Source: Mariniplasma anaerobium
Lineage (GTDB): Bacteria > Bacillota_I > Bacilli_A > Acholeplasmatales > Acholeplasmataceae
Length of the DNA: 64,000 nt
Assembly: GCF_016865445.1 (NCBI RefSeq)
Contig: NZ_AP024412.1
Location: forward strand, 1,612,001 to 1,676,000
Direction: 5' to 3'
Of this stretch, positions 18,541 to 27,523 are shown in pieces. Under the pieces are notes generated by a model. The model saw only the letters and a program-made list of their open reading frames with translations. It was not told the DNA's origin and made no database searches. A program made the translations under genes and the position numbers. The first letter of the stretch is position 1, and the number at the start of each line of letters is the position of its first letter.

Positions 18541-18951
18541 TTATCCTAAAATAAGTTTAATAAATGTGATTGAAACTGCATTAGCCAATATAAAAAGTGT
18601 ATCGTTAATATAGAGAAAAGGCAATATTAATCTTTGGAAATTTAAGACATATAAAAAATATGCAGCAATTAAAAGAACAATGATCTTAACTAAAATAAGA
18701 AAAGTCCCTTTAAAAAATCTATGCTTTGAATAATTTCTAATCATAAATGCCAACATTCCAGCAACAAATGATAAATAAATAATGGTCATATGGTTATCTA
18801 AATTATATGTGTATTCTTGATTTACTGATATATATCCTTGCATAAACACAATCAACATAACTACAAAAGCAACCAAAGAAAGTATCACACTAAATTTAAA
18901 CTTCTTTGATGTATCTGTTTTAAACATAGTAAACAGGTCTTTAAATCCCAT
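18541..18951 (-). CDS. Small membrane protein of unknown function
   Basis: 136 residues with four hydrophobic segments (about 20-42, 55-75, 82-103, 110-135) and a short basic N-terminus. No motif or family recognised. It lies 37 nt upstream of the YwaF-like gene in the same direction, so the two may share a transcript. Confidence 0.6.
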   Translation of the reverse strand: MGFKDLFTMFKTDTSKKFKFSVILSLVAFVVMLIVFMQGYISVNQEYTYNLDNHMTIIYLSFVAGMLAFMIRNYSKHRFFKGTFLILVKIIVLLIAAYFLYVLNFQRLILPFLYINDTLFILANAVSITFIKLILG

Positions 18952-19026
18952 AAATAACCACCTCTTTTTATTGAAATAATTTTATCATTCATTCAAATAA
19001 ATTTTATGCGATATGCTTATATAAAT

Positions 19027-19050
19027 AAAAAACACCTGTTAAGGTGCTTT
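19027..19050 (-). terminator. Terminator at the 3' side of the 19059-19261 element
   Basis: CACCT/AGGTG stem with a TAAC loop, extended by G-U and A-U pairs, and a U-run on the minus strand (plus A-run 19027-19032). It could end the candidate RNA just upstream of it or the membrane-protein operon ending at 19326. Confidence 0.75.
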
Positions 19051-19058
19051 ATATTTAA

Positions 19059-19261
19059 GTATTCCCCATATATATTCCAACAATAATACATAAACTATAT
19101 TAAATATTAAACATAAAATATTGAATACCAGACATTAAACATTAAATCTTTAAATCTCTAAAATAAATAAATATAACTCTTGCTTTAAATCTATTGAATC
19201 TTTAACTCCCAAACAATATCTTCAATTCAGTAAAAACTAAAAATCTATATATGGGGAATAC
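19059..19261 (-). ncRNA. Candidate non-coding RNA (or MITE) closed by a 16-bp inverted repeat
   Basis: A 203-bp AT-rich stretch with no plausible reading frame. Its two ends, 19059-19074 and 19246-19261, are perfect 16-bp inverted repeats containing CCCC/GGGG. On the minus strand a promoter-like TTGTAA-N16-TAAGAT lies at about 19269-19296, the transcript would begin at the first arm, and a terminator follows 9 nt after the second arm. A closing stem plus own promoter and terminator suits a stand-alone structured RNA (6S-like layout). A small inverted-repeat mobile element is the alternative, but no target duplication is visible. Confidence 0.4.
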
Positions 19262-19325
19262 ACTTTCATCTTACCACAATATTTTTTAATTACAAGTAAA
19301 AAAGAATTACAAAATACTTAAATCG

Positions 19326-19997
19326 TTAAAAACCTCTTGTTTGCCCTTTATAAGGAGCTTCTTGTCCTGAAATATACTCATCAACTCCAGGTCCACCAAG
19401 CTTTCTAAGTCTATATATGCCATACATATAGCTGATTGTTAGTATAGATATCAAAAGCGGAAAGCCTAATAAAGTATTTACCCATACAAATTGATTAACA
19501 TTTCCAGTTAAATAGATGGTTGTTTCTAAAGTGGTTCTAAATATAAAATATAAAAGCCATAAATAGGTTACTTCTTTATAAGCCGGTCTAACATCATCTC
19601 TCCAAAACCATTCAAGAGGCCAGCCTCTTGTGAGGTGTGAAAGATATGCAGCCATTGGTTTTTTAATGATCAATGAAAAAATAGCAATTATAACAGATAA
19701 TCCACTACCTATGATATCTGGAATAAAATAGGTTACTGGATTTTGATTCAAATATGAGAATAATGCAGCAATAGAAACTGCAATCACACCAAAAAACGCA
19801 TATTTCTTTTCTTCTTTTTTATATACTCTAAACCCTAAAATAATTAAAGCTAGAGAAACGGAAAAAATAAGCGCTACTTCTAAACCAAAAATACCTAAAG
19901 CAATCGCAAATAAGATCGGTGGTATAAGTGTATCTAGTGTCCTACCTTTTAAGACAAGTATGAGTTCTTCATATACTTCTTTTAATAATCTTTTCAT
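19326..19997 (-). CDS. DUF3159-like membrane protein
   Basis: 223 residues with about six membrane helices. GWPLEWFWRDDVRPAYKEVT followed by WLLYFIFRTTLETTIYL resembles the conserved part of DUF3159 proteins (unknown function, best known from actinobacteria). Its start overlaps the upstream membrane-protein gene by 4 bp, so the pair is co-translated. The family call is tentative. Confidence 0.55.
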   Translation of the reverse strand: MKRLLKEVYEELILVLKGRTLDTLIPPILFAIALGIFGLEVALIFSVSLALIILGFRVYKKEEKKYAFFGVIAVSIAALFSYLNQNPVTYFIPDIIGSGLSVIIAIFSLIIKKPMAAYLSHLTRGWPLEWFWRDDVRPAYKEVTYLWLLYFIFRTTLETTIYLTGNVNQFVWVNTLLGFPLLISILTISYMYGIYRLRKLGGPGVDEYISGQEAPYKGQTRGF

Positions 19998-20350
19998 TTT
20001 TGATTTAATTTTTTAACAAGTGTATCTTTTTGATAACCCAGGAAAAAATCTAACCAATTATCATGACTTCTAAATAAAGCAATGAGTACATATATACTAA
20101 CTGAAAAGAAACCAAGAAGCATAACAGATATAATCCACAAAATAGAATGAACCTTTTTTTCTTCTCTAAAATATATCCACATAGAAAATATGATGAATCC
20201 TACATAAAGATCCACAAGTGAAACAATCCCCCAAGGATTGTTTAAAATGATTGATCCATCATCAAAGAAACTTCCATTGATAAATCCATTTAATAAAGCA
20301 ATCGTCATCGCTAGTGCTCCAACGCCTGATATTATTTTTGCAATTTTCAT
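19994..20350 (-). CDS. Small membrane protein (DUF1475/DUF2834-like)
   Basis: 118 residues with three membrane segments. NNPWGIVSLVDLYVGFIIFSMWIYFREEK is the pattern seen in proteins annotated DUF1475 or DUF2834. It lies 1 bp from the DUF2161-like gene upstream and overlaps the DUF3159-like gene by 4 bp, forming a tight three- or four-gene operon with exonuclease III at its head. Function unknown. Confidence 0.5.
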   Translation of the reverse strand: MKIAKIISGVGALAMTIALLNGFINGSFFDDGSIILNNPWGIVSLVDLYVGFIIFSMWIYFREEKKVHSILWIISVMLLGFFSVSIYVLIALFRSHDNWLDFFLGYQKDTLVKKLNQK

Positions 20351-20351
20351 T

Positions 20352-21026
20352 TTATATACCTTCTTTTACTATATTTTTTAGTTTTTTTATCTCTTCTATT
20401 TTATCATCTTTAACTTTATATATACCTCTAGAGACTCTCTCAAAATATCCATCATAGTTCTTTTGTAAAATTGAGGAAGTCTTTAGAATTTGTGTATCTT
20501 CTTTTATTTCTTTAGGTGATGCACTCTCATGATTGATTAGATAAATTGCTATGTCTATAACTTGTTCTTTATATCGTGTAATCCTCTTATCTCTTGTTCC
20601 ACCTGTATTTTTACTATATTTTCGTAAATTGAATTCTTTTAAAGTTTGTTGTTTTCTTTTTTTATATCGTGCTCTCGATTTTTCCATGTTATATATAGAA
20701 GCTTCTAATACAACTTGTGCAACATCATCATCAACAAAAATTAAACCTATCTCTAATCTTTTTAATAAATAAACAAGATTTTTATATGCAGCAGATCTCA
20801 TTTTTATAGATGACCTAGGTATAGCGATATAAACTTGATCGACTATCTTTTGTCGGTCAATAGCCTGATAAATTAATTTAATTGATAACTTAGTCTTTAA
20901 TTCAACCGCACATAAAAAATCATCTTTAGCTCCCAAGATATCTATATCTTTTATTTCAGCTTTAACTTTAAAGCCCTGTGATATTAATAATGTTTTGACT
21001 GGTAAATAAAGATCTGTTTCTTTCAT
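20352..21026 (-). CDS. DUF2161 family PD-(D/E)XK-type protein
   Basis: 224 residues, soluble. The N-terminus KETDLYLPVKTLLISQGF followed by DIDILGAKDDFLCAVELKTK (about 28-46) gives the D...E-x-K core of a PD-(D/E)XK nuclease fold as in DUF2161/COG5482. The C-terminal half is basic and helical (RYKKRKQQ) and may be a winged helix. It sits 9 nt downstream of xth, suggesting DNA metabolism, but no activity is established for the family. Confidence 0.7.
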   Translation of the reverse strand: MKETDLYLPVKTLLISQGFKVKAEIKDIDILGAKDDFLCAVELKTKLSIKLIYQAIDRQKIVDQVYIAIPRSSIKMRSAAYKNLVYLLKRLEIGLIFVDDDVAQVVLEASIYNMEKSRARYKKRKQQTLKEFNLRKYSKNTGGTRDKRITRYKEQVIDIAIYLINHESASPKEIKEDTQILKTSSILQKNYDGYFERVSRGIYKVKDDKIEEIKKLKNIVKEGI

Positions 21027-21035
21027 AGGGTTTCC

Positions 21036-21788
21036 TTATAAGTTGATTTCTAGACTCACTGGGCAGTGATCACTGCCCTCTATATCATTTAAAATTTCTG
21101 AATCTTTAACTTTATCCATTAGTCTTTGACTGACTACATAATAGTCAATTCTCCATCCTACATTTTTTTGTCTGGATTGAAATATATAACTCCACCAACT
21201 ATATTTCACTGTTTCTGGATAGAGTGTTCTAAATGTATCTACAAAGCCATTTTCTAGAAGTTTAGAAAACTTATCTCTCTCTTCATCAGTGAATCCAGGA
21301 TTTCTAGTGTTTGAGTTAGGATGCTTTAAATCAATAGGCATATGTGCTACATTTAAATCACCTGTATAAATGACTGGTTTATCTTGATCTAGTTTGACAA
21401 GATAGTCTCTCATCTGATCTTCAAAATCCATACGTTCATCTAATCTTAATAGTTCTCGCTTTGAATTTGGGACATAACATGTCACAAAATAAAAATCATC
21501 AAATACTAAAGTGATTACTCTACCTTCATGATTATATCCACTTCCATTGATACCATAAATTACTTCAATAGGTTTTATTTTCGTATAAACTGCTGTTCCT
21601 GAATATCCTTTTTTATCTGCATCATTCCAATACTCATAATACCCATCAAAGTTCCACTCTTTTTGAGATTCTTGCATTTTTGTTTCTTGAATAGAAAAGA
21701 TATCCGCGTCAATAGTTTTAAAAAATTCTTCAAATCCTTTTTTCATAACTGCTCTAAATCCATTAACATTCCAATTGACTAATTTCAT
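21036..21788 (-). CDS. xth: Exodeoxyribonuclease III / AP endonuclease
   Basis: A 250-residue EEP-fold nuclease of base-excision repair. Motifs: LVNWNVNGFRA at the N-terminus, IFSIQETKMQ with the catalytic glutamate, YTGDLNVAH, GFVDTFR, WSYIFQSRQKNVGWRIDYY and the final SDHCPVSLEI with the catalytic histidine. Complete and of usual length. First gene of a compact operon with a DUF2161-like protein and two membrane proteins. Confidence 0.95.
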   Translation of the reverse strand: MKLVNWNVNGFRAVMKKGFEEFFKTIDADIFSIQETKMQESQKEWNFDGYYEYWNDADKKGYSGTAVYTKIKPIEVIYGINGSGYNHEGRVITLVFDDFYFVTCYVPNSKRELLRLDERMDFEDQMRDYLVKLDQDKPVIYTGDLNVAHMPIDLKHPNSNTRNPGFTDEERDKFSKLLENGFVDTFRTLYPETVKYSWWSYIFQSRQKNVGWRIDYYVVSQRLMDKVKDSEILNDIEGSDHCPVSLEINL

Positions 21789-21898
21789 AAAATCATCCCC
21801 TAGTTAACTATATATTGTTTTCTTATACTCCATTTTAGCACATCTTTATCAATATTTATGCTTTGAGCCTTAAGTCTTTTACACAAAAACCTTACACA

Positions 21899-21933
21899 TA
21901 AAAAGAAAACCCAGTTTCAATTGAAACGAGGTT
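21899..21933 (-). terminator. Probable terminator after the lipoprotein gene
   Basis: Palindromic core GTTTC-AATT-GAAAC (21914-21927) extended by AACC/GGTT across a 2-nt mismatch, with a broken U-run on the minus strand. Reasonable position 30 nt past the stop at 21964. Confidence 0.55.
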
Positions 21934-21963
21934 AATTTTATATATTCTTATGTATCAGACTTT

Positions 21964-23148
21964 TTAATTATTGCGAATAGTTGATTGAGATAAAATCATT
22001 GTATGTGCTTCATCTTCAACTTTTATCATATCATTCAAAATAATATCATCATTCGAAAACGTTAAATCGTTAATTCCATTTTGTAGAGCAATACTATAAT
22101 AGGGTTGGCTATCATATCTAGAATGATAAAAGTTTAGAAATAAAACTGGTGTTTCATCATTGATTTGATAAATCCCCTCATTAACTAGATCTATATTAAT
22201 ATGAATTGAATCATCAATTTTTGTAGAGGTATTGATTTGAGCATATAACCCATGATATGTTGTAACAACCGTAAATGGTATCTGCATTTCAGACTGCGCA
22301 ATACCTAATTTAATATTTTCATAATCATATATGCCATCATTTCCACTGATATACGCAGTAATTTGATATCTTACACCAGGTGATAAGTTGTCAAAATGAA
22401 CATTATCAATGATTAACCAATCATTATCATTAAACATTGTTGGTAAGACTTCTACTGTTTCTTCTGTTACAAAATAATTATTCATAAATACGACAGATAA
22501 AACAAATTTAACTGATGTAATGATTCGCTCTGTATCATGTGCCAATAGTTTTGCACCCGCTTGATGATATGGATCGCTATCATCTGTTGGTAAATAGAGA
22601 TCATAATCATCAATTTCAGATCTAGATTCAATAGCTTTTATTCTATATTTAAAACCAGCGGAATTTGTTTCTTCATGTTCCATGTGCACAGGTGAAAAAG
22701 CTGCATAACAGCCCATTTCTAATGTCACATATGCTTCTGGATTATTCTCATCATATATAAGATCTAAGGAGTAATCTGTTTGTGGTGAAAATCTAATTTG
22801 CCCAAGTGAATGAAAAGGTCGATGTTCTTTATTTTCATATCCAAAGACAAAATAATATTCATATCTAGACTGATAGTCTATGATTTCATAATGAAAATTA
22901 ATCTTTCTTTGAACAACATCAAAAAATATATCAGTGATTTCTACTTCAAAGTATGGATCTGCATATGAAAGCATTTCATACTCAAAACCATATGCATCAA
23001 AATCACTTGTTGTTGAATCAACAATTTCTGAATCATCATCATTTTGTGAAGGATTACCAGAATCTATTAAACTACCACTATTTTTTGTGCAACCAATCAT
23101 AAATCCAAGCACACTCATAAAGAGGAAAACTCCCATTATTCTTCTCAT
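21964..23148 (-). CDS. Predicted lipoprotein of unknown function
   Basis: 394 residues with a lipoprotein signal: basic MRR, a hydrophobic core and a cysteine at residue 20 (FMIGC). The mature part begins with a Ser/Asn/Asp-rich linker and then looks all-beta, with repeated segments such as YEYYFVFGYENKEHR and VRYQITAYISG that suggest two or three Ig-like/jelly-roll domains. No catalytic motif. Probably surface exposed. Single gene with its own terminator; family not recognised. Confidence 0.7.
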   Translation of the reverse strand: MRRIMGVFLFMSVLGFMIGCTKNSGSLIDSGNPSQNDDDSEIVDSTTSDFDAYGFEYEMLSYADPYFEVEITDIFFDVVQRKINFHYEIIDYQSRYEYYFVFGYENKEHRPFHSLGQIRFSPQTDYSLDLIYDENNPEAYVTLEMGCYAAFSPVHMEHEETNSAGFKYRIKAIESRSEIDDYDLYLPTDDSDPYHQAGAKLLAHDTERIITSVKFVLSVVFMNNYFVTEETVEVLPTMFNDNDWLIIDNVHFDNLSPGVRYQITAYISGNDGIYDYENIKLGIAQSEMQIPFTVVTTYHGLYAQINTSTKIDDSIHINIDLVNEGIYQINDETPVLFLNFYHSRYDSQPYYSIALQNGINDLTFSNDDIILNDMIKVEDEAHTMILSQSTIRNN

Positions 23149-23332
23149 TTTTTTAACTCCTGTGATGTTTTATCATAATAATATAGAAATTGTAGTCTAT
23201 GCATGATTGTTTGATATAATTATATCACTTTTTTATTGTATAGTATTGAAATTTTATGATAAATTATTTCAAATATTAATGATATCTTTTTAATCACCAT
23301 GATATAATATGAATTATAAAGGATGTGATGAT

Positions 23333-23872
23333 ATGAAATATGTAAAATGGTATCACGTTTTAGTTTTTACTCTTTTATTTTTAATTTTCATGATTTTCAT
23401 TCTTCCAGAAGAATCTAATAAATCTCTATCTTATGGTATTGCTGAAAGTCCCGATACTTCTATTTTTTATACAAGTGAGACTTTATATAGACTTGCAGAT
23501 GAATATGGAGCATCAGGAAGAGAGTTTTATGTGACACAAAGATTTACATTTGATTTAATTTGGCCTATAGTCTATGGTTTATTCTTGGTTTCAACAATAG
23601 GATTTTTAACTTATAGAATAAATGATCCAAAATATAAATACTTCGTTTATATGCCTGTTGTTTCAGTCATCTTTGATTACCTCGAAAATATCACGACTTC
23701 AATTACAATGCATAGATATCCTCTACTCACACCATTTATATCTGATATGGCAGGATTTATGACTTTGTTTAAATGGAGTATCCTTAGTTTATCTATGATT
23801 TCACTTATATTTTTATTGTCTATATATCTTTATAATGTACTTAAAACTAAAAGAAGAAAGGTTACAATATGA
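23333..23872 (+). CDS. Membrane protein of unknown function
   Basis: 179 residues with four membrane helices (about 5-25, 68-88, 100-120, 140-165). The start at ATG 23333 follows AAAGGATG. An earlier in-frame ATG at 23309 overlaps a TATAAT (-10) at 23303-23308 and is therefore unlikely. It overlaps the purine nucleoside phosphorylase gene by 4 bp (ATGA). A segment DYLENITTSITMHRYP is conserved-looking, but I cannot name the family. Confidence 0.7.
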   Translation: MKYVKWYHVLVFTLLFLIFMIFILPEESNKSLSYGIAESPDTSIFYTSETLYRLADEYGASGREFYVTQRFTFDLIWPIVYGLFLVSTIGFLTYRINDPKYKYFVYMPVVSVIFDYLENITTSITMHRYPLLTPFISDMAGFMTLFKWSILSLSMISLIFLLSIYLYNVLKTKRRKVTI

Positions 23873-24687
23873 ATGCTTATGAGCAATTATTAGAAGCAAG
23901 AGATTATATCCAATCTAAAACAAAACTTCAACCTAAAATCGGAATGATTTTAGGATCAGGTCTTGGCAGTTTAGTCGATAAAATGACTAAAGTTGTTAAT
24001 ATCAAATTTGAAGACATCCCTCATTTTAAATCAACAAAGGCGGAAGGTCATCAAGGGATCGTATCTATAGGATACTTAAAAAAAGTATGTGTTGTTGTTT
24101 TAAAAGGTAGATATCATTATTATGAAGGCCACACTTTAAGTGATGTGATTTTCCCTGTAAGAGTGATGAAACTCTTAGGTGTGGAAAAACTCATCATCAC
24201 AAATTCATGTGGCGCAGTTAACACATCTTTTAGACCAGGTGAATTAATGTTGATTACAGATCACATCAATTTAACAGCTAATAATCCCTTAATTGGAGAT
24301 AATATCGATGAATTAGGTCCTAGATTTCCTGATGCTTCAGAAATCTATACAAAAGATTTAAGAGTTATAGCTCTAGACCAAGCACAAAAACTAGATATCA
24401 AACTTAACGAAGGCGTTTATGCCTGGTGGACAGGCCCATCATATGAAACACCGGCTGAAATCAAAATGATTAGAACGCTTGGTGCAGATGCAGTAGGTAT
24501 GTCTACTGTTCCTGAAAGTCTTGCAGCATCTCATATGAATATGGAAGTTTTAGGGATATCATGTTTAACAAATATGGCATCAGGTATATTAGGACAAAAG
24601 CTATCCCATCAAGAGGTTTTAGATGTTGCTAGTCAAGTTAATGAATCATTTTCAAAACTTATAACAAATATTATTAAAAAAATATAA
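23869..24687 (+). CDS. punA: Purine-nucleoside phosphorylase
   Basis: A 272-residue trimeric-type PNP that splits inosine and guanosine with phosphate. Motifs: GMILGSGLGSL (phosphate loop), KAEGHQG, GRYHYYEGH, TNSCGAVN, YAWWTGPSYETPAEI and AVGMSTVPE, all diagnostic of the PunA family. It is coupled to the upstream membrane-protein gene by a 4-bp overlap and followed by a bidirectional terminator. Purine salvage is expected in a genome-reduced lineage. Confidence 0.94.
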   Translation: MNAYEQLLEARDYIQSKTKLQPKIGMILGSGLGSLVDKMTKVVNIKFEDIPHFKSTKAEGHQGIVSIGYLKKVCVVVLKGRYHYYEGHTLSDVIFPVRVMKLLGVEKLIITNSCGAVNTSFRPGELMLITDHINLTANNPLIGDNIDELGPRFPDASEIYTKDLRVIALDQAQKLDIKLNEGVYAWWTGPSYETPAEIKMIRTLGADAVGMSTVPESLAASHMNMEVLGISCLTNMASGILGQKLSHQEVLDVASQVNESFSKLITNIIKKI

Positions 24688-24725
24688 AAAAATGTTGTGA
24701 TTAATATATCACAACATTTTTTTTA
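24686..24725. terminator. Bidirectional terminator
   Basis: AATGTTGTGAT (24691-24701) pairs with ATCACAACATT (24708-24718), with A-run and T-run flanks, between convergent punA and the sensor kinase gene. Confidence 0.88.
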
Positions 24726-25943
24726 TTTATGACTAATTTTTAATTTAATTTCAAATTCTGTATATTCATTGAGCTTTGAGTCACATGTAATCCTTGCATC
24801 ATTATGCTCACAAATAGATTGTGCAATTGAAAGTCCTAGGCCAAAGCTATTTGACGTATAAACTCTAGATTTATCTGTTTTATAAAATCGATCAAATATT
24901 CTATCAAGATCTTTAGGATCAATACCTGTACCTGTATTTTTAATGGACAGATAAGTATGTTTGTTTTTTTCATAAACATTTAAATTAATATGCCCTTTTT
25001 TGGGGGTGTATTTAATCGCATTATCTAATAAAATCATAATAAGCTGATGAAACTCTTCTGAGTTGAATTCAGTTTTTTTATCTGTCTTAATATCATAGAT
25101 AAGTTCAACTTCTTTTTCAAAAGCCAAAGCTTCCATACCTAACATAATGGATTCTACTGCTTCTGAGACATCAACACTTGATTTAGCCATATTGATTTGA
25201 TCTGTTTCAGATACACTTGCTAAATATAATAAATCATGTGTAAGTTTAGTCATTCTTGTAACTTCACTTTTAATATATTTAAGCCATTTTGAATTCTTTT
25301 GTTCTGCTAAAAGAATATCAACATTTGTATTCATAATAGTTAAAGGTGTTTTAAGTTCATGAGATGCATCTGAAATAAATTGTTTTTGTTTATCAAATGA
25401 TTCTTTAACTGGTTGAACAGCTTTTCTTGTTAAAAACCAAGATATTAGTGCAGTTAATCCAGTACTTATTACAAAGATAACAATATATCTAATTAATGAA
25501 CTATCAAGAATTCCTTGTTCATTAGTTGTATCTAAGAATGCTATTTTAGTTCCATCAGGTGTTTCAACGCTCTTATAACTCCAAGTTATTTCATCTAATT
25601 GGAAATCTCCATGATTATCATCAACAAGCTCATAAGCTGAATCTATAAAATCTAAATCAGTTGTAAATTGAGCATCATAAGTTAATTCATTAGTCACTGG
25701 ATCAATAAAAACTACAAATGATACAGTACGCTCTAGATTAAACGGATCAAGTCCAGGAGGTCTCAAGGGGTCAACAGGTTCATCTACAACACTAAATTCT
25801 AATATCTTATCAAGATCATCTTGTATTCTAGCATTTATATCTACATAAGATAGAGTATACAAGGTTCCTAGAACTATAAATAAAAATGAAGATATAATCA
25901 CTACATTTAAGATTAACATACGTTTTATGAGTTTTTTAAACAT
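24723..25943 (-). CDS. Two-component sensor histidine kinase
   Basis: 406 residues: membrane segment about 8-32, extracytoplasmic sensor about 33-150, second membrane segment about 153-173, then HisKA with the phospho-accepting histidine in DASHELKTPLT and an HATPase domain with N-box LLDNAIKYTP, G1 GTGIDPKDLDRIFDRFYK and G2 GLGLSIAQ. The sensor is proline/aspartate-rich and not assigned. It overlaps the response-regulator gene by 8 bp. Divergence from the VTC operon suggests that operon is the target. Confidence 0.92.
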   Translation of the reverse strand: MFKKLIKRMLILNVVIISSFLFIVLGTLYTLSYVDINARIQDDLDKILEFSVVDEPVDPLRPPGLDPFNLERTVSFVVFIDPVTNELTYDAQFTTDLDFIDSAYELVDDNHGDFQLDEITWSYKSVETPDGTKIAFLDTTNEQGILDSSLIRYIVIFVISTGLTALISWFLTRKAVQPVKESFDKQKQFISDASHELKTPLTIMNTNVDILLAEQKNSKWLKYIKSEVTRMTKLTHDLLYLASVSETDQINMAKSSVDVSEAVESIMLGMEALAFEKEVELIYDIKTDKKTEFNSEEFHQLIMILLDNAIKYTPKKGHINLNVYEKNKHTYLSIKNTGTGIDPKDLDRIFDRFYKTDKSRVYTSNSFGLGLSIAQSICEHNDARITCDSKLNEYTEFEIKLKISHK

Positions 25944-26619
25944 GTTCTTCTACCTCTAGGCCATATCCAACGTTTCTAGTCGTTTTAATTTTTACTTTTT
26001 TAGAAATAAAACTTAATTTTTTTCTTAAAAAAGAAACATAGACCTCAACATTATTATCCATTGCTTCTGTATCATAGCCCCACAGTTTAGTAATAATATG
26101 TTCTTTTGAGGTTAATGTGTTTTTTCTTGATACTAAAAGATCTAATAACTCATATTCTAAATGTGTTAGTTTAATACGTTTACTACCATTAAAGATTTCA
26201 AGTCTATCCTTATCAAATGAAACATCTCCAATCATTACGATTGAACTTTCAAATGGTTTATCTTTTCTTCTCATCAAAGCTCTAAGTCTAGCGAGTAATT
26301 CCTCATTAGCAAACGGTTTTGCTAGGTAATCATCAGCACCTAAATCAAGTCCTTGAACTTTATCATAAATTTGTGTTTTAGCTGTGAGCATTAAAATGCT
26401 CACATCATTTTTTTCTTGTCTAATTCTTCTTAATATTTCAAATCCATCAATGGATGGTAACATAACATCTAAAATAACAAGATCATATATATTACTTTGG
26501 ATACCATAATATCCATCAAGTCCATCATAAACAGCATCTACAGTATAATGATTCTTCTTTAATAGGAAAGCTATTGCTTCGCTCAAATGCTTTTCGTCTT
26601 CTATAATTAACACTCTCAT
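25936..26619 (-). CDS. OmpR/PhoB-family response regulator
   Basis: 227 residues. The receiver domain has the acidic pocket EDE and phosphorylation site D51 in LVILDVMLPSIDG, and the lysine in LAKPF near 101. The C-terminal winged helix (about 130-225) has LTHLEYELLDLLVSR and NNVEVYVSFLRKKL, ending RNVGYGLE. The start follows AAGGAGG. Likely binds the CCTTAA direct repeats in the intergenic region to its right. Confidence 0.93.
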   Translation of the reverse strand: MRVLIIEDEKHLSEAIAFLLKKNHYTVDAVYDGLDGYYGIQSNIYDLVILDVMLPSIDGFEILRRIRQEKNDVSILMLTAKTQIYDKVQGLDLGADDYLAKPFANEELLARLRALMRRKDKPFESSIVMIGDVSFDKDRLEIFNGSKRIKLTHLEYELLDLLVSRKNTLTSKEHIITKLWGYDTEAMDNNVEVYVSFLRKKLSFISKKVKIKTTRNVGYGLEVEEHV

Positions 26620-26641
26620 ACGCGCATATCCTCCTTGCTAT

Positions 26642-26726
26642 CCTTATTCTATATCACCAACCTTAATTTATCCTTAAAAAACTTTTTTTTATTTTTAAGT
26701 ATCCTTTAAGGTTCATATTCTATAAT
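26642..26726. promoter_or_regulatory. Divergent regulatory region with CCTTAA direct repeats
   Basis: CCTTAA at 26661-26666 and 26672-26677 are spaced exactly 11 bp, the one-turn tandem layout bound by OmpR/PhoB-type dimers. Related copies are CCTTAT (26642-26647) and CCTTTAAGG (26703-26711). TATAAT at 26721-26726 is the -10 for the rightward VTC operon, and no good -35 precedes it, which fits an activator-dependent promoter. Confidence 0.5.
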
Positions 26727-26749
26727 GAAGTCACAAAGGAAGTGATCTC

Positions 26750-27523
26750 ATGAATTTAACAACATTCAACAGATTCGAAAAAAAATATATCGTCTCTGAA
26801 TCTACATTTACAAATTTAATAAAAGAATTTAAGCCTTACTTAGATAAAGATGATCACCTAGATTTTTTCTCTTATTATACCATATACAACATTTACTATG
26901 ATACTGCACAAGATGAGATTATTAAACAATCCGTATCTAAACCTGAATTTAAACAAAAATTAAGATTACGTGGCTATTCAGGAAACAAAGATAACGATTT
27001 AGTTTACTTAGAGTTAAAAAAGAAACTTCATGGTTATGTCAATAAACGTCGAACTCTTATTTCCAAAGAAGACGCAGATCAATTGATTTACAATAAAATC
27101 AAACCTGATCCTCAACCTTATCATAATGCACAAGTGATTAATGAACTTTATTATTATGTATTAGGTAAACAACTCATTCCAAGAATCGCAATCTTTTATG
27201 ATCGAGTTGCCTATTATGATAAAAACAATCATGACATTAGAATTACATTTGATAGACACATTACATCCAGACGTCATGATATCTCATTAAATAGAAATAA
27301 TGACGATATCGATTTAATTGCTTCTGATCAATATCTTATGGAAATAAAAACAAGTTCAAGTATACCTCTATGGTTAACAACAATTTTAACAAAACACAAA
27401 TTATACAGTAGTAGTTTTTCTAAATATGGTTCAGAATTCTACGACTATCTAATCACAAAAAGAAAGGGTGATGAAAAATGTTTGAATCCTTATTCGACAT
27501 ATCAAGTACGTCAATCACTTTAA
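26750..27523 (+). CDS. VTC-domain polyphosphate polymerase-like protein
   Basis: 257 residues of the VTC/CYTH-related tunnel fold: N-terminal FNRFEKKYIVS, YYTIYNIYYDT, the basic strand KLRLRGY, VYLELKKKLHGYVNKRR and the C-terminal LMEIKTSSSIPLWL. In yeast this domain makes polyphosphate. Bacterial stand-alone members sit beside DUF4956 and beta-helix lipoproteins as here, and their substrate is uncertain. It overlaps the next gene by 46 bp, an unusually long overlap. Cytosolic. Confidence 0.85.
   Translation: MNLTTFNRFEKKYIVSESTFTNLIKEFKPYLDKDDHLDFFSYYTIYNIYYDTAQDEIIKQSVSKPEFKQKLRLRGYSGNKDNDLVYLELKKKLHGYVNKRRTLISKEDADQLIYNKIKPDPQPYHNAQVINELYYYVLGKQLIPRIAIFYDRVAYYDKNNHDIRITFDRHITSRRHDISLNRNNDDIDLIASDQYLMEIKTSSSIPLWLTTILTKHKLYSSSFSKYGSEFYDYLITKRKGDEKCLNPYSTYQVRQSL

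Noticed and set aside
19020-19300. Target-site duplication flanking the 16-bp inverted repeats.
   Set aside because: Bases outside the two arms do not match, so transposon insertion is not supported by a duplication.
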